From NCBI GenBank assembly GCA_002083405.1, contig LVWT01000040.1, positions 1-59,294 of the forward strand: a stretch of 59,294 nucleotides of DNA, read 5' to 3'. How positions within the stretch are numbered: the stretch's first letter is position 1; each line of letters opens with the position of its first letter. A program made the translations under genes and the position numbers. This stretch comes from Nitrospira sp. SG-bin2 (GTDB lineage: Bacteria; Nitrospirota; Nitrospiria; Nitrospirales; Nitrospiraceae). The notes under the pieces were generated by a model, which was given only the letters and a program-made list of their open reading frames with translations, did not search any database and had not been told where the DNA came from. Positions 27,401-34,900 of this stretch are shown in pieces.

Positions 27401-27978
27401 TTTTTGCGGTCGGTTTGGGCCTGGAATCCTGCAGGACGCTCGTATCCAAGCTGCCACGCAAGAAGGCCGCCACGCCGCTCATGGCGGGGTTGAACCGCGC
27501 AATCGGGCAGCTCAATCATGTCATGACCGAAGTCCGGAATTTCATTGCGGGAATCGAGTCGCACGTTTTGGAAGAAGCCGACATCGGCGAGACCTTGCGG
27601 ACTATGGTTCAGGCCATGTGCGCATCCAATGGAACGGCCTGCCGTGTAAAGATTGAAGAGGCTGCTGTCCGGGAGCTCTCGACAGAACAGGCCTATCATG
27701 CGATGAACGTCATACGGGAGGCGCTGAGCAACAGCCTTCGACACAGCGAGGCCGGCCGTATCACTCTGTCGTTCAAACGACTGCGCCGCTCCGTGCGTCT
27801 CTCGGTCACCGATAACGGAAAAGGATTCATCCCGGACTCAGTCCGTGACGTTGGGCATGGACTGGCCAACATGGCGGCGAGGGCGAGGAAGCTCGGTGGC
27901 AGGATGGAGGTTCGCTCTCAACGTCGGAAGGGAACGAAAGTGCTGCTTGATATGCCGAGGAGACTGGCCGATGCGTAA
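21487..27978 (+). CDS. Giant cytoplasmic multi-PAS/GAF sensor histidine kinase (NarL-partner type)
   Basis: A 2163-residue kinase without membrane segments. Reading the sequence, I count about 12 PAS-type modules and 2 GAF modules. The order is PAS, PAS (to about 320), GAF (340-495), five PAS (500-1150), GAF (1155-1315), and five PAS (1320-1940). Most PAS modules end in the PAC signature DITERK(R/Q). The dimerisation/phosphoacceptor helix is HisKA_3 type with ERISEDLHDGILQSI (His near residue 1969). The C-terminal ATPase has N-box EALSNSLRHSE, G1 DNGKGF and a GLANM G2 box. The ATG has GAAGGAG six bases upstream. Its last eight bases overlap the NarL-type regulator, so the two form a pair. Modules 3 and 6 are near-identical (see repeats). 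Confidence 0.93.
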   Translation: MTTPTTLPEALTEIEGLRGQVRELLRLLGQEAPLNTGAAGLSTSEIAGLNGMPEISLAQVSLERKQTGRERTQIVAEGRNVIEIAPDIIFKLDLHGNLAGWNKRLETVTGFVPEELNSRPAVSFAPECEREQTAAAIRQAFEQGYAELEGHLLTKTGRMIPYHWTGATLENHLGHAIGLIGVGRDRTVVKHAEEALRTSEARFRELVETTTDWMWEINELGAYTYCSPKIREFLGYEPDEAIGKTPFDFMPPEEAHRVAALFGPIAAARKPFAGIENINRRKDGQLVTFECRGIPIFGADGSFRGYRGFDQDVTRRKLFELQNRERLDSMIRFQEIQLHLHRQPFQDLTEGLRTILRMAANALSIERVGIWLFSDDHSSLICRELYQLSLNKYESGAVLDASRYPRYFDALDQSLPLAVNDVLTDPRTSEFIEDYFIPLGISSVMDMAVRRDGTIIGVVWFEHIGLKTEWSEEEQAFARSIGDHVALCLLDAERQQTEMTLRESEERFAAAVEGATDVLWDAQRIPGVPWHAPETPIWWSPRVRQLLGLEDGESFDTLGQWVARLHPEDMDRVLSQLTAHIEHRVSYDVEYRLRTNHGEYRWMRGKGQAIWDKQGEPRRMSGSCQDISERKRAESALQESESHFRAMIENSSDIITVLDLDGTIRFESPSFERLLGYAQHEIDGRIAFDFIHPDDLPAVIEKFQRIVQQPGETQTAEFRFRHQDGSWLSLEGVGRATCDARSRSCVIVNSRDITERKRAERSLLQTRDLLTSFVENVPAAVAMLDRELRYVAVSRRWLTDYRLGDEPLVGRRHYDVFPEIQDMKEWQEIHQRCLSGSVERREEDRFVRADGSEDWLCWEVRPWHDITGEIGGIIMFTEVVTERKRAEAALRASEERFAAAVEGSTDVLWDAHRIPGTPWHEPNTPIWWSPRVRQLLSLEDREPFDTLGQWVARLHPDDMNHVLGRLAAHIEERIPYDVEYRIRTNRGEYRWIRGRGQAIWDELGEPRRMSGSCQDITDRKQAEEALRASEERFATAFNEAAIGMALVAPDGCWLEVNQALCWILGYSKEEFQSKAFQTLTHPDDLQQSLLLQQRLLSGELKTHQIEKRYLHKAGHAVWTILNVSSVRNDEGQVLYHIAQIQDITERKRAEQVLEAERQVLALMAAARPLTDTLAFLCECCESIGHDMLVSVLLLDQDGQHLRHGAGPSLPGAYNTAIDGVAIGPGGGSCGTAAYLGRQVIVADIATDPLWEKYRALALSHGLRACWSTPILSEDRRVLGTFAIYYRMPHEPLQVDWYLIDRMTHLACLAIERKQAEHALKSSEEKLRQALLASNTGLWDWNTETGEVFFSKEWKSQLGFSETELPDTLESWESRLHPDDRAHAVAYARQYLDNPAGAFRQDFRLLHKDGTYRWIDSHASLVTEPDGRRVRLLGSHTDITARKQAEEANRRLSAIVESTNDAIISEDLECRVTSWNRGAEQLFGYQAAEVIGRSITILFPPDRLQEEVLILKRLKRGESIEHFETIRLAKDGRRLNISLTLSPMRDEHGTIVGISKIAHDVTERKRMEDALRMTQFSIDRASDAVLWMDSGSHILNVNDAACHMLNYTREGLLAMSLQDLDPNISTESWALHWAQLKQKGSMTFESKYWSSTGRVVETEITANYLQYGGKEYDCAVVRDIRERKRVEAELRASEERYRTLYDETPTMYFTLATDGTVRSVNRFGAEQLGYVVEELVGHSVLNVFYEEDKAIVAASLSECLKVPEITHHWEFRKVRKDRSLIWVRETVRVGQSSNGETVVLVACEDITERKQVEVELQNSHAFMRQVIDTDPNFIFAKDRDGRFTLVNKAIADVYGTTVDGLIGKTDADFNLSQEEVTQFRLKDLEVMDTLEERFLPEETITDATGKIRWLQTIKRPLLDAQGHAVMLLGSSTDITARKHVEEMLRQREWDLRAAVEERERISEDLHDGILQSIFAVGLGLESCRTLVSKLPRKKAATPLMAGLNRAIGQLNHVMTEVRNFIAGIESHVLEEADIGETLRTMVQAMCASNGTACRVKIEEAAVRELSTEQAYHAMNVIREALSNSLRHSEAGRITLSFKRLRRSVRLSVTDNGKGFIPDSVRDVGHGLANMAARARKLGGRMEVRSQRRKGTKVLLDMPRRLADA
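22996..23367 (+). repeat. Intragenic direct repeat, copy A (PAS module)
   Basis: A 372-base segment encoding about 124 residues, beginning SEERFAAAVEGATDVLW and ending RRMSGSCQDI. It recurs with high identity and no length change at 24163-24534 within the same kinase gene. Confidence 0.9.
24163..24534 (+). repeat. Intragenic direct repeat, copy B (PAS module)
   Basis: The second copy of the 372-base PAS unit, beginning SEERFAAAVEGSTDVLW and ending RRMSGSCQDI. Two other PAS modules lie between the copies, so this is not a simple adjacent tandem. Confidence 0.9.
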
Positions 27979-28627
27979 GGCAAAACTCAAGACGGTTCGT
28001 GTCTTGCTCGTGGACGATCATGAGATCGTTCGTGTGGGCCTTCGCACGGTGCTGAGCCAGCATCGCTCCATCCAGGTGGCGGGAGAGGCGGCGACGGTTG
28101 CGGAGGCGATCCGGCATGCGGCGAAACTGAAACCGGACGTTGTGCTCATGGACGTGCGTCTTCCGGATGGCTCGGGTGTCGATGCCTGCCGGGACATACT
28201 AGCCTCTTCTCCCGCTATCCGGGTAATCATTCTGACCTCCTATGCGGATGATGACTCGGTTCTGGCGGCTGTCTTGGCCGGTGCCCATGGGTATGTGCTG
28301 AAAGAAATCGATTCCACTTCGTTGACCAGCGCGATCCAGGCTGTCTCCGAGGGCCGGTCGATTCTCGACCCCGCCGTGACCGACCGAGCGCTCGGGTGGC
28401 TGCGCGGATTAGCCGCCGGCGCAGACATCCCGGGGGCGGAAAAACTCTCAGCGCAGGAAGAACGGGTGCTGGCGCTTGTCGCCGAAGGACAGACGAACAA
28501 GGAAATCGCCACGGCACTCGATCTGAGCGATAAGACCGTGAAGAATTATCTTGCCAATATATTTCATAAGCTGCATATCACCCGCCGTGCGCAGGCGGCG
28601 GTGCTCTTTGTCAAACGGCAGGCCTGA
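27971..28627 (+). CDS. NarL/FixJ-family response regulator
   Basis: A 218-residue transcriptional regulator. The receiver begins VRVLLVDDHEIVRVGL, with phospho-acceptor Asp in VLMDVRLPDGSG (about 57), Thr in IILTSYAD and Lys in VLKEID. The C-terminal LuxR-type helix-turn-helix is LSAQEERVLALVAEGQTNKEIATAL...KNYLANIFHKL. It starts eight bases inside the end of the giant kinase gene, which is HisKA_3 type, the class that normally phosphorylates this regulator family. So it is almost certainly the cognate partner. Targets unknown. Confidence 0.95.
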   Translation: MRKAKLKTVRVLLVDDHEIVRVGLRTVLSQHRSIQVAGEAATVAEAIRHAAKLKPDVVLMDVRLPDGSGVDACRDILASSPAIRVIILTSYADDDSVLAAVLAGAHGYVLKEIDSTSLTSAIQAVSEGRSILDPAVTDRALGWLRGLAAGADIPGAEKLSAQEERVLALVAEGQTNKEIATALDLSDKTVKNYLANIFHKLHITRRAQAAVLFVKRQA

Positions 28628-28691
28628 TCCGAGGCATATAGCCCTATCACGGTAGGTACATATTTCATTTGGTTTGTTTCCCATTCCACCT

Positions 28692-28772
28692 ATACACGTT
28701 GCTTAATCCCGTGTATCGTTCCACATACTGAAGTGAAGATATCCTTGTTCGGACTTTTGGCGGAGAGTCCGA
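28692..28772. repeat. Two inverted repeats in the leader of the hybrid kinase gene
   Basis: The 177-base spacer after the NarL-type regulator holds two hairpins: ATACACG (28692-28698) with CGTGTAT (28710-28716), and TCGGACT (28749-28755) with AGTCCGA (28766-28772). Either could be an operator or terminator; neither has a U-run. The dyads are perfect 7-mers, the function is a guess. Confidence 0.35.
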
Positions 28773-28804
28773 CATGAGTTGCAACGATTTAAAAAGAGGT
28801 TGCG

Positions 28805-31687
28805 GTGGCATTTCTCACCGGTTCCGCTCTCCTCCTTCTTGGCATCGCGGTCTGGCGTCTTGTTCGGCAACGCCGAGAGTGCCGGTTCCAGTCCAAAGTC
28901 ATTGCGGCCACCGGTTGTGGCGTGGTGATGACTGATGCCAGGGCGTCCCATCATCCCGTGATCCGCGTGAATCCTGCCTTTCGGTTACTGACCGGCTATA
29001 CAGACACCGAGATTGTGGGCAAGACCATGGCCATCCTGGCCGGTCCGGAGACCGATCGAGCCTCGGTGGAAAAGATTGAGTTGGCTCTCCAGCAGGGGAG
29101 GGCCTGCCGGGTCTGTCTGCTTCATTACCGTAAGGACGGCAGCCCTTTTTTGAATGAAGTGACCCTCTCTCCGGTAAAAGGTCGAACCGGTCGTCTGACC
29201 GCGATGGTGTGGGTGATGATCGACGTCACACGATGCCGGGAGGCAGAGAGCCTTCCCGTCAATGCCTCCGACCATTTGCGCCATCACGACATAGCCGGAA
29301 CCGAAGCGCATCAGGAATCAGTCCGGGCTTCCGCCTGCTTTGGAAGGTGGGAACGGGATATTCGTACCGGCGTGGAAATATGGTCCGATGAACAATGCCG
29401 CATGTTTGGCTATGAGCCGGGCACGATCCTGCCCACGTATGACACGTTCAAGGCCGCCATTCACCCTGAAGACCGTGGGCGGGTCCTCGACGCCGGTGAA
29501 CGCTCGCTCGCCCTGGATGAGCCCTTTGATGTGGAATGTCGAATCGTTCAGCCCGGCGGGAACGTTCGCAGCGTCCATTTTCGAGGACTGGTCATTCGCA
29601 ACCTCGCCGGCGAACCCATTCGCTTCTTAGGGATCGTTCAAGATCAGACGGCTGATGCGCCACTCGACAAGTCGGCAAAGGAGCAGGATCTGCCATTCAG
29701 GCAGGTCGTGGAATCTGCTCCCAACGGTCTGTTGATGGTCGATCAGGACGGCGTCATTTCGATGGCCAATACGCAGATTGAACATATGTTCGGCTATTCT
29801 CACGACGAATTGCTGGGCAGGCCGGTGGCTACGCTCTTTCCAGCGCGCGACCGCACGGCTCTTGAAATGGCGAGAGCAGAGTCGTTGTCAACCTCCGGTG
29901 CCCGTCCCATGGGGCACGGAATGGAGTTGCGCGGGCTGCGTCACGATGGTTCCGAGTTTCCTGTTGAGATCGGTCTAAACCCCGTCGTCATGGCATCGGG
30001 GACCTCGCTGCTGGTCGCGGTCATTGATATCACAGCACGACGTGAGGCGGAGCGCCAGCTCCGGGACAGCGAAGAACGACTCGATCTCGCTGTTCGTACC
30101 GCGCAGGTCGGCATCTTTGAGCATGATCACCAAGCTGATCGGCTCTATTGGTCGCCGGTTCTGCGGTCAATCTACGGTGTGAGGGCGGATGAGCCCGGCC
30201 TTCTTCAACGCCATATCGAACTCGTCCATGAAAGCGATCGAGAGAAAGTATTTTCCGCGGTCAAGGAAGCCCATGACCCGGCGGGCAATGGGCAGTTCCA
30301 GATCGAACACCGGATTGTCAGACCGGACGGGGAAGTTCGGCATGTCAGCCTGAATGTCCGCACCTGGTTCGAGAGGGAAGGGACTGCGCCTGTGCCCAGC
30401 CGCACGATCGGGATCGTCATCGATATCACCGATCGCAAGAAGGTCGAAGCGTCTCTGCGCATTGCGTCGAAGATGACGGCGATCAGCACACTCTCCGGCG
30501 GCATTGCGCATGAGTTCAACAACAGCCTGACGGCGGTGCTCGGTTTCAGCCATCTGGCGCTTCCGCTGATCCCCAAAGACAACAAGGCGCATCACTATAT
30601 CCAACAAGTGCTGTCCGCCGGAATGGAATCGCGTGAGCTGGTCCATCAGCTATTGACGTTCAGCCGACAAAGCGAACAAGTCCGGCATCCCCTTCCTCTC
30701 CATTTGTTGGTCAAAGAAGCGATCAAGCCTCTGCGTTCAGCGATCCCCTCCTCGATCGAACTCAAAGAGCAGATCGATACATCAACCAGTCCTGTGTTGG
30801 CCGATACGGCTCAGATGCATCAGATGATCATGAATTTGGTGGACAATGCCATCCATGCCATGAGGAAGACCGGCGGAATTCTGGAATTGCATCTCCACGA
30901 CAAGGAGATCGAGACCGATCGGATCACGCCGTCGGGCCGACTTGCAGCCGGACGCTACGCCTGTTTGACTGTTCGAGATTCCGGCGAAGGCATGGAACCG
31001 GCGGTTGCCGATCGAATCTTCGAGCCGTTCTTTTCCGGCAAGCCATTGGGTGAGGGCCGTGGAATGGGGTTGTCCGTCGTCCATGGGATTGTGACGGCGC
31101 ATGGAGGGAGCGTTATAATCGACAGTCAGATCGATGTCGGCACAGTGGTGTCGGTCTATATTCCCGCGCTGTCTCGTGCTACGGCAGCGGTTCCTGCGCC
31201 AGATGACTCGCTCCCACGGGGACACGAATGCGTCCTGTTCGTCGCGGCCGAAGAATCTTTTGTCCAGTCCGGACAGAGTATGCTGGAGTCGCTCGGGTAC
31301 CGTCTGATCGTACTGACCAGTGGTACAGCGGCCTGGCAGGCGTTCCATCTTGCTCCGCAACGCGTGGATCTCTTGATTGCCGACCTGACCCTGCCTGATA
31401 TGTCGGCGGATCGTTTGGCTCACCGGTGCCGGCAACTGAGGCCGGATCTGCCGGTGATCCTCTGCGCCGGTTCGGAGCAGGCGCTGTCTGATGAAGGTGA
31501 TCATGGGAATGGAATTGTCGACGTCGTTCCGAAGCCGCTCATCGTGCAGGATCTGGCGCACAGGATTCGGCGGGTCTTGGATACTCGAGCTGCAGCTTGT
31601 CCACCATCGACGGAACCGCTGATGCAAGGCGGAGAGCGATCACAGGTGTCGCAGGAGGGGTTCGATGCCGTCAGTTCTCGTTATTGA
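28805..31687 (+). CDS. Membrane-anchored hybrid histidine kinase with a LOV-like PAS domain
   Basis: A 960-residue kinase starting at GTG. One N-terminal membrane helix (LTGSALLLLGIAVWRLV) precedes four PAS modules. The first (about 37-142) closely resembles a LOV photosensor, with TGYTDTEIVGK and GPETDRASVEKI, but Met75 replaces the photoactive Cys. The others lie at about 165-285, 295-420 and 425-550. The HisKA H-box is GGIAHEFNNSLTAVLGFSHL, followed by an ATPase domain with NLVDNAIHAM, DSGEGM and GMGLSVVHGI. The C-terminal receiver (about 800-925) keeps Asp in IADLTLPD and Lys in PKPL, but VAAEES replaces the usual acidic pair. It overlaps the next receiver gene by 23 bases. Confidence 0.9.
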   Translation: MAFLTGSALLLLGIAVWRLVRQRRECRFQSKVIAATGCGVVMTDARASHHPVIRVNPAFRLLTGYTDTEIVGKTMAILAGPETDRASVEKIELALQQGRACRVCLLHYRKDGSPFLNEVTLSPVKGRTGRLTAMVWVMIDVTRCREAESLPVNASDHLRHHDIAGTEAHQESVRASACFGRWERDIRTGVEIWSDEQCRMFGYEPGTILPTYDTFKAAIHPEDRGRVLDAGERSLALDEPFDVECRIVQPGGNVRSVHFRGLVIRNLAGEPIRFLGIVQDQTADAPLDKSAKEQDLPFRQVVESAPNGLLMVDQDGVISMANTQIEHMFGYSHDELLGRPVATLFPARDRTALEMARAESLSTSGARPMGHGMELRGLRHDGSEFPVEIGLNPVVMASGTSLLVAVIDITARREAERQLRDSEERLDLAVRTAQVGIFEHDHQADRLYWSPVLRSIYGVRADEPGLLQRHIELVHESDREKVFSAVKEAHDPAGNGQFQIEHRIVRPDGEVRHVSLNVRTWFEREGTAPVPSRTIGIVIDITDRKKVEASLRIASKMTAISTLSGGIAHEFNNSLTAVLGFSHLALPLIPKDNKAHHYIQQVLSAGMESRELVHQLLTFSRQSEQVRHPLPLHLLVKEAIKPLRSAIPSSIELKEQIDTSTSPVLADTAQMHQMIMNLVDNAIHAMRKTGGILELHLHDKEIETDRITPSGRLAAGRYACLTVRDSGEGMEPAVADRIFEPFFSGKPLGEGRGMGLSVVHGIVTAHGGSVIIDSQIDVGTVVSVYIPALSRATAAVPAPDDSLPRGHECVLFVAAEESFVQSGQSMLESLGYRLIVLTSGTAAWQAFHLAPQRVDLLIADLTLPDMSADRLAHRCRQLRPDLPVILCAGSEQALSDEGDHGNGIVDVVPKPLIVQDLAHRIRRVLDTRAAACPPSTEPLMQGGERSQVSQEGFDAVSSRY

Positions 31688-32066
31688 TGATGAAGATCGG
31701 ATACGCAGTCTCATCCGGGAAGTCCTGGAGCCGGCCGGGTATGTCGTCGAGGAGGCACGTGGCGGGAAGGAAGGACTGGAACGATATCGGGCCCACCAGG
31801 CCGACGTGGTGATCATGGACATCTTGATGCCCGACCAAGATGGTCTGGAAAGCCTGGTGACTCTGCACCGTGAATTTCCCTCCTCTCGCGTGATCGCCAT
31901 GACCGGCGGCGGCGATATGATCGGTATCCTGAACTTCTTGGATGTCGCCAAGATGCTGGGCGCCAGCCGAACCCTTCAGAAACCGTTCGACGTAAATGTC
32001 CTACTCGAGGCCGTTGCTGCCGAAGCCGGCGTGTCCTCGATCCGTACGGTTCCATCACATCATTGA
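31665..32066 (+). CDS. Stand-alone response receiver
   Basis: A 133-residue single-domain receiver without an output domain: VLVIDDEDRIRSLIREVLEP (acidic pair D8-D9), phospho-acceptor Asp in VVIMDILMPDQDG, Thr in VIAMTGG and Lys in LQKPFD. The gene overlaps the end of the hybrid kinase by 23 bases and has a strong AGGAGGGG ribosome site. It is therefore the probable phosphate acceptor or relay partner of that kinase. Unlike the receiver fused to the kinase, its acidic pocket is intact. Confidence 0.92.
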   Translation: MPSVLVIDDEDRIRSLIREVLEPAGYVVEEARGGKEGLERYRAHQADVVIMDILMPDQDGLESLVTLHREFPSSRVIAMTGGGDMIGILNFLDVAKMLGASRTLQKPFDVNVLLEAVAAEAGVSSIRTVPSHH

Positions 32067-32121
32067 CATCGCATTGGGTCCCCAGTCAGACTCAGCCTTC
32101 TACGCGGCTGTCTGACACACG

Positions 32122-32544
32122 ATGATCATCCTGAATCTCATTCTGGGAACCCTCGTCACGACCATTGGGTTTTGGATTCTCCAGGGGGCTGCCGCTCAGG
32201 GTATCGTGGTGCTTTGGGCAATCACTGTCGGGGGATTTCTGTGGTGGAGGGTTCGGTCCATTACGGAGCTCTGGGCCTGGGCGACTCTCTTGCTCGGCTT
32301 GGAAAGTTTTGCCTGGCCGATACAAGTGATGATTCAGCTCAAGGGTGTTTCTGAAACACCCTCCCAAGACCAGATGGAAACGATGCTCATGGCCGTCGTA
32401 CTGGGCCTGTTCTCTTCCGTATTTTGGATCGCCTTTTCGTACGGTCTGTTCAAACGGACGTGGGCGGCTTCCACAGATGCGACGGACCATCCTTCTCAAA
32501 CGAGGCCTGTGTCTCAACCGACCGTCCGGGAAAAGTCCCGATAA
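32122..32544 (+). CDS. Small integral membrane protein, hypothetical
   Basis: A 140-residue protein with about four membrane helices (ILNLILGTLVTTIGFWIL; IVVLWAITVGGFLWW; LWAWATLLLGLESFAW; MAVVLGLFSSVFWIAFSYGL) and a hydrophilic Ser/Thr/Gln-rich tail of about 30 residues. I recognise no family. It lies 55 bases after the receiver gene on the same strand and may share its transcript. The ribosome site is weak. It ends two bases before the convergent priA stop. Confidence 0.65.
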   Translation: MIILNLILGTLVTTIGFWILQGAAAQGIVVLWAITVGGFLWWRVRSITELWAWATLLLGLESFAWPIQVMIQLKGVSETPSQDQMETMLMAVVLGLFSSVFWIAFSYGLFKRTWAASTDATDHPSQTRPVSQPTVREKSR

Positions 32545-32546
32545 CC

Positions 32547-34820
32547 TTATCCCATCTCAACGGGATCTATATCGACGACGAACTTGACCTGCCCCCTTCG
32601 GTAGGTGCCTTCCATTCGCTCCACCGATCCCTGTATGAGGCGACATAAGAGCGGACGATCGGTTCCTTTCACAAGAATCTGGTGCCGATGATGCCCTTTC
32701 GGCAGCCGTCCCATGGCGGTCACAGGTCCTAACAGGGTGATCGATGCTCTTCTGTCCAGAGACCCCTCAAGACAGCTCTTCCACTCTATCGCAGCAGATT
32801 CAACTTCTTGCGGGTTTCGTCCTGATGCTGAAAGGGCGGCCAGGTGACAGGCTGGTGGATAGTTGAGCAGACGCCTCGCCGCCAGTTCCTCATCATAAAA
32901 TCGATGCGGGTCGGCGGACAGTATCGCCTGCACGGCATGGTGGGAGGGAAGCCGTGTTTGTACGATCACACGGCCTCCCTCCGTCGCCGGCTGTCCACAA
33001 CTCACGGCTTTGTCCAGAAGCTGGTACGTGTGTTCTGCCGCGCGAAAGTCCGGGACATGCAATCCGGAATCAGCATGAAGGATGCCCACCAACCCTCTGC
33101 GCGGGAACGGCTCCCGCTGAAACAAGGCTTGTGTGCCGATCAGGATGTCCCATGTCCCCAACCGGACTCCTTCCCAGAGGTCGCGCGCGGCAGCGGTACG
33201 ATGCAATCTGCTGCCATCCAGCCGTGCGATCTTTGCCTGGGGAAACAAACGCCTGGCATCGAGCTCGACACGCTCAGTTCCGTCTCCGACGGTATTGAAT
33301 CGGGCGGCTTTACAGATCGGGCAGGATTGCGGCAAGGCATCGGCCTTCCCGCAATATCTGCAGGATAAGCTTCCCGCTTCGCGTGAGTAGGCAAGGGTGA
33401 CCTCACAGGAAGGGCAGCGCGGCATCCAGCCGCAGTCTCGGCAAACCAGCGTTCTGGCGTAGCCCTTACGATTCAAGAAGAGCAGAACGCCCGCCTTGCG
33501 TGCCACGGCTTCCTGTATGGCCGCCACAAGCGTACCGCTCAACAGGGTCCCTCCCGGCTCCTGGTTGAGATCGACGAGCTCGATCGATGGTCGACGGGCC
33601 GGTTCTGGTGAAACGGCATAGGTTTCGGCACCCGGGTCAAATGCCGATTCGAGCGACGGATGGGCGGACGCGAGTACCACCAGCGCCCCTTCTCCTTGGG
33701 CCCTCATCCAGGCGACTTCTCGGGCGTGATAACGCGGTTCTTGGGGCTCCTTGAAAGCCGGATCTTCTTCTCTGTCCACCCAAATGAGTCCGATCGATGG
33801 GAGCGGCGCAAAGACTGCTGAGCGAGTTCCAACGATGACCGATGGCGTCGTACCCTGTTTGGCTGTCCGGTTATCTGATGCCGGCGACGTGGGAACGATG
33901 GTGATCGGGAGATCTGTAAGGGTCGAGAGAAGCCGTCCGAGCCATTCTGCTCTGGCAATCTCGCCGGCCAGAATGATGGCTGACTTGCCGACTGCGTGTG
34001 TTTGTTGGATGGCATCGGCAAGCCGGCTGACTCGATCTTCCCATGGGGCGCACAAGACGATCTTCCGTGCTTGATTGGACTGAACGCAGGCGGCCACACG
34101 AGTGGTCCATGAGCGATCAGGTTCTGTTCGTATCTTCTCGAGCAGAGCCCGATCGGCTTCTCCTGCTCGATCACCGTTCTGGGTGATTGGTTGTGTCTGC
34201 CGTTTTGGAACCGTGGTCTTGACGACCGGTGAAGCAGTGGCGACCACCCAGGACAGTTGTTCGAGCGCCTTGACCGTTTCCCGACTGGTTTGATCGCGAG
34301 CTTTGAGAAGAGTGGATGACAGCAGGCCTCTGGCTTGCCGCGTGATACGGCTCAGCATGGGTCGTAGATGGTCTGGACAAGTTCCAGAAACCAGCACGCT
34401 GCGCCCCTGATCGGTGGCGACGTGCCGCAGAGGACTAGCCTGTTTTGCAGGAGTTTTCGACAGAACAAGCCGGAGACATTGGCCCCAGGGTGCGACATAG
34501 TACTCTGCGATGGCGCGAGACAGCTCGAGTCGCGCGGGCGAGAGATTGAGATCGTCGGTTCCGCTGGCCAGAGATCTGATTTCCTTGAGGTAGGCAGCCT
34601 TCATCCCCATAGGGGGCTGATCACTGAGTGAGATCACCGCTCCTTCGAGCATTGTTGGGCCGAACGGGACGAGGACCCGTTGGCCTATCGCGAGTGTCTG
34701 CGCCAATGCCGGAGGTACGACATAGGTGAAGGCCTTGGCGATATGGCGGGGGACGATGACGTCGGCATACAGAGTTGCAGTTGCATGGGCGGCAGGAAGA
34801 CGGCGTTGATCGAGAGGCAT
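32547..34820 (-). CDS. priA: Primosomal protein N' (PriA) with degenerate helicase motifs
   Basis: A 757-residue PriA homologue. It keeps the N-terminal DNA-binding domain (YADVIVPRHIAKAFTYVVP), the eight zinc-binding cysteines (CRDCGWMPRCPSC...CRYCGK...CPIC), VGTRSAVFAPLP, the PRYHAREVA motif, RKGYA, and the C-terminal domain. The ATPase motifs are not intact. Where PriA has GVTGSGKT the protein reads CAPWEDRV (about 258-265), and the DEEH box reads DREE (349-352). PriA restarts stalled replication forks. This version may recognise forks and recruit the helicase loader without unwinding DNA. ATG 34820 is chosen because homology begins there; the upstream open frame belongs to a repeat. Confidence 0.88.
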   Translation of the reverse strand: MPLDQRRLPAAHATATLYADVIVPRHIAKAFTYVVPPALAQTLAIGQRVLVPFGPTMLEGAVISLSDQPPMGMKAAYLKEIRSLASGTDDLNLSPARLELSRAIAEYYVAPWGQCLRLVLSKTPAKQASPLRHVATDQGRSVLVSGTCPDHLRPMLSRITRQARGLLSSTLLKARDQTSRETVKALEQLSWVVATASPVVKTTVPKRQTQPITQNGDRAGEADRALLEKIRTEPDRSWTTRVAACVQSNQARKIVLCAPWEDRVSRLADAIQQTHAVGKSAIILAGEIARAEWLGRLLSTLTDLPITIVPTSPASDNRTAKQGTTPSVIVGTRSAVFAPLPSIGLIWVDREEDPAFKEPQEPRYHAREVAWMRAQGEGALVVLASAHPSLESAFDPGAETYAVSPEPARRPSIELVDLNQEPGGTLLSGTLVAAIQEAVARKAGVLLFLNRKGYARTLVCRDCGWMPRCPSCEVTLAYSREAGSLSCRYCGKADALPQSCPICKAARFNTVGDGTERVELDARRLFPQAKIARLDGSRLHRTAAARDLWEGVRLGTWDILIGTQALFQREPFPRRGLVGILHADSGLHVPDFRAAEHTYQLLDKAVSCGQPATEGGRVIVQTRLPSHHAVQAILSADPHRFYDEELAARRLLNYPPACHLAALSASGRNPQEVESAAIEWKSCLEGSLDRRASITLLGPVTAMGRLPKGHHRHQILVKGTDRPLLCRLIQGSVERMEGTYRRGQVKFVVDIDPVEMG

Positions 34821-34900
34821 GCGGCATTGTAGCAGCGTAGGAAAAGGGAGAACAACGTGACGGGGGGCAGGCGGTAGTCGCATCCGGTTTTTCAACCAGT

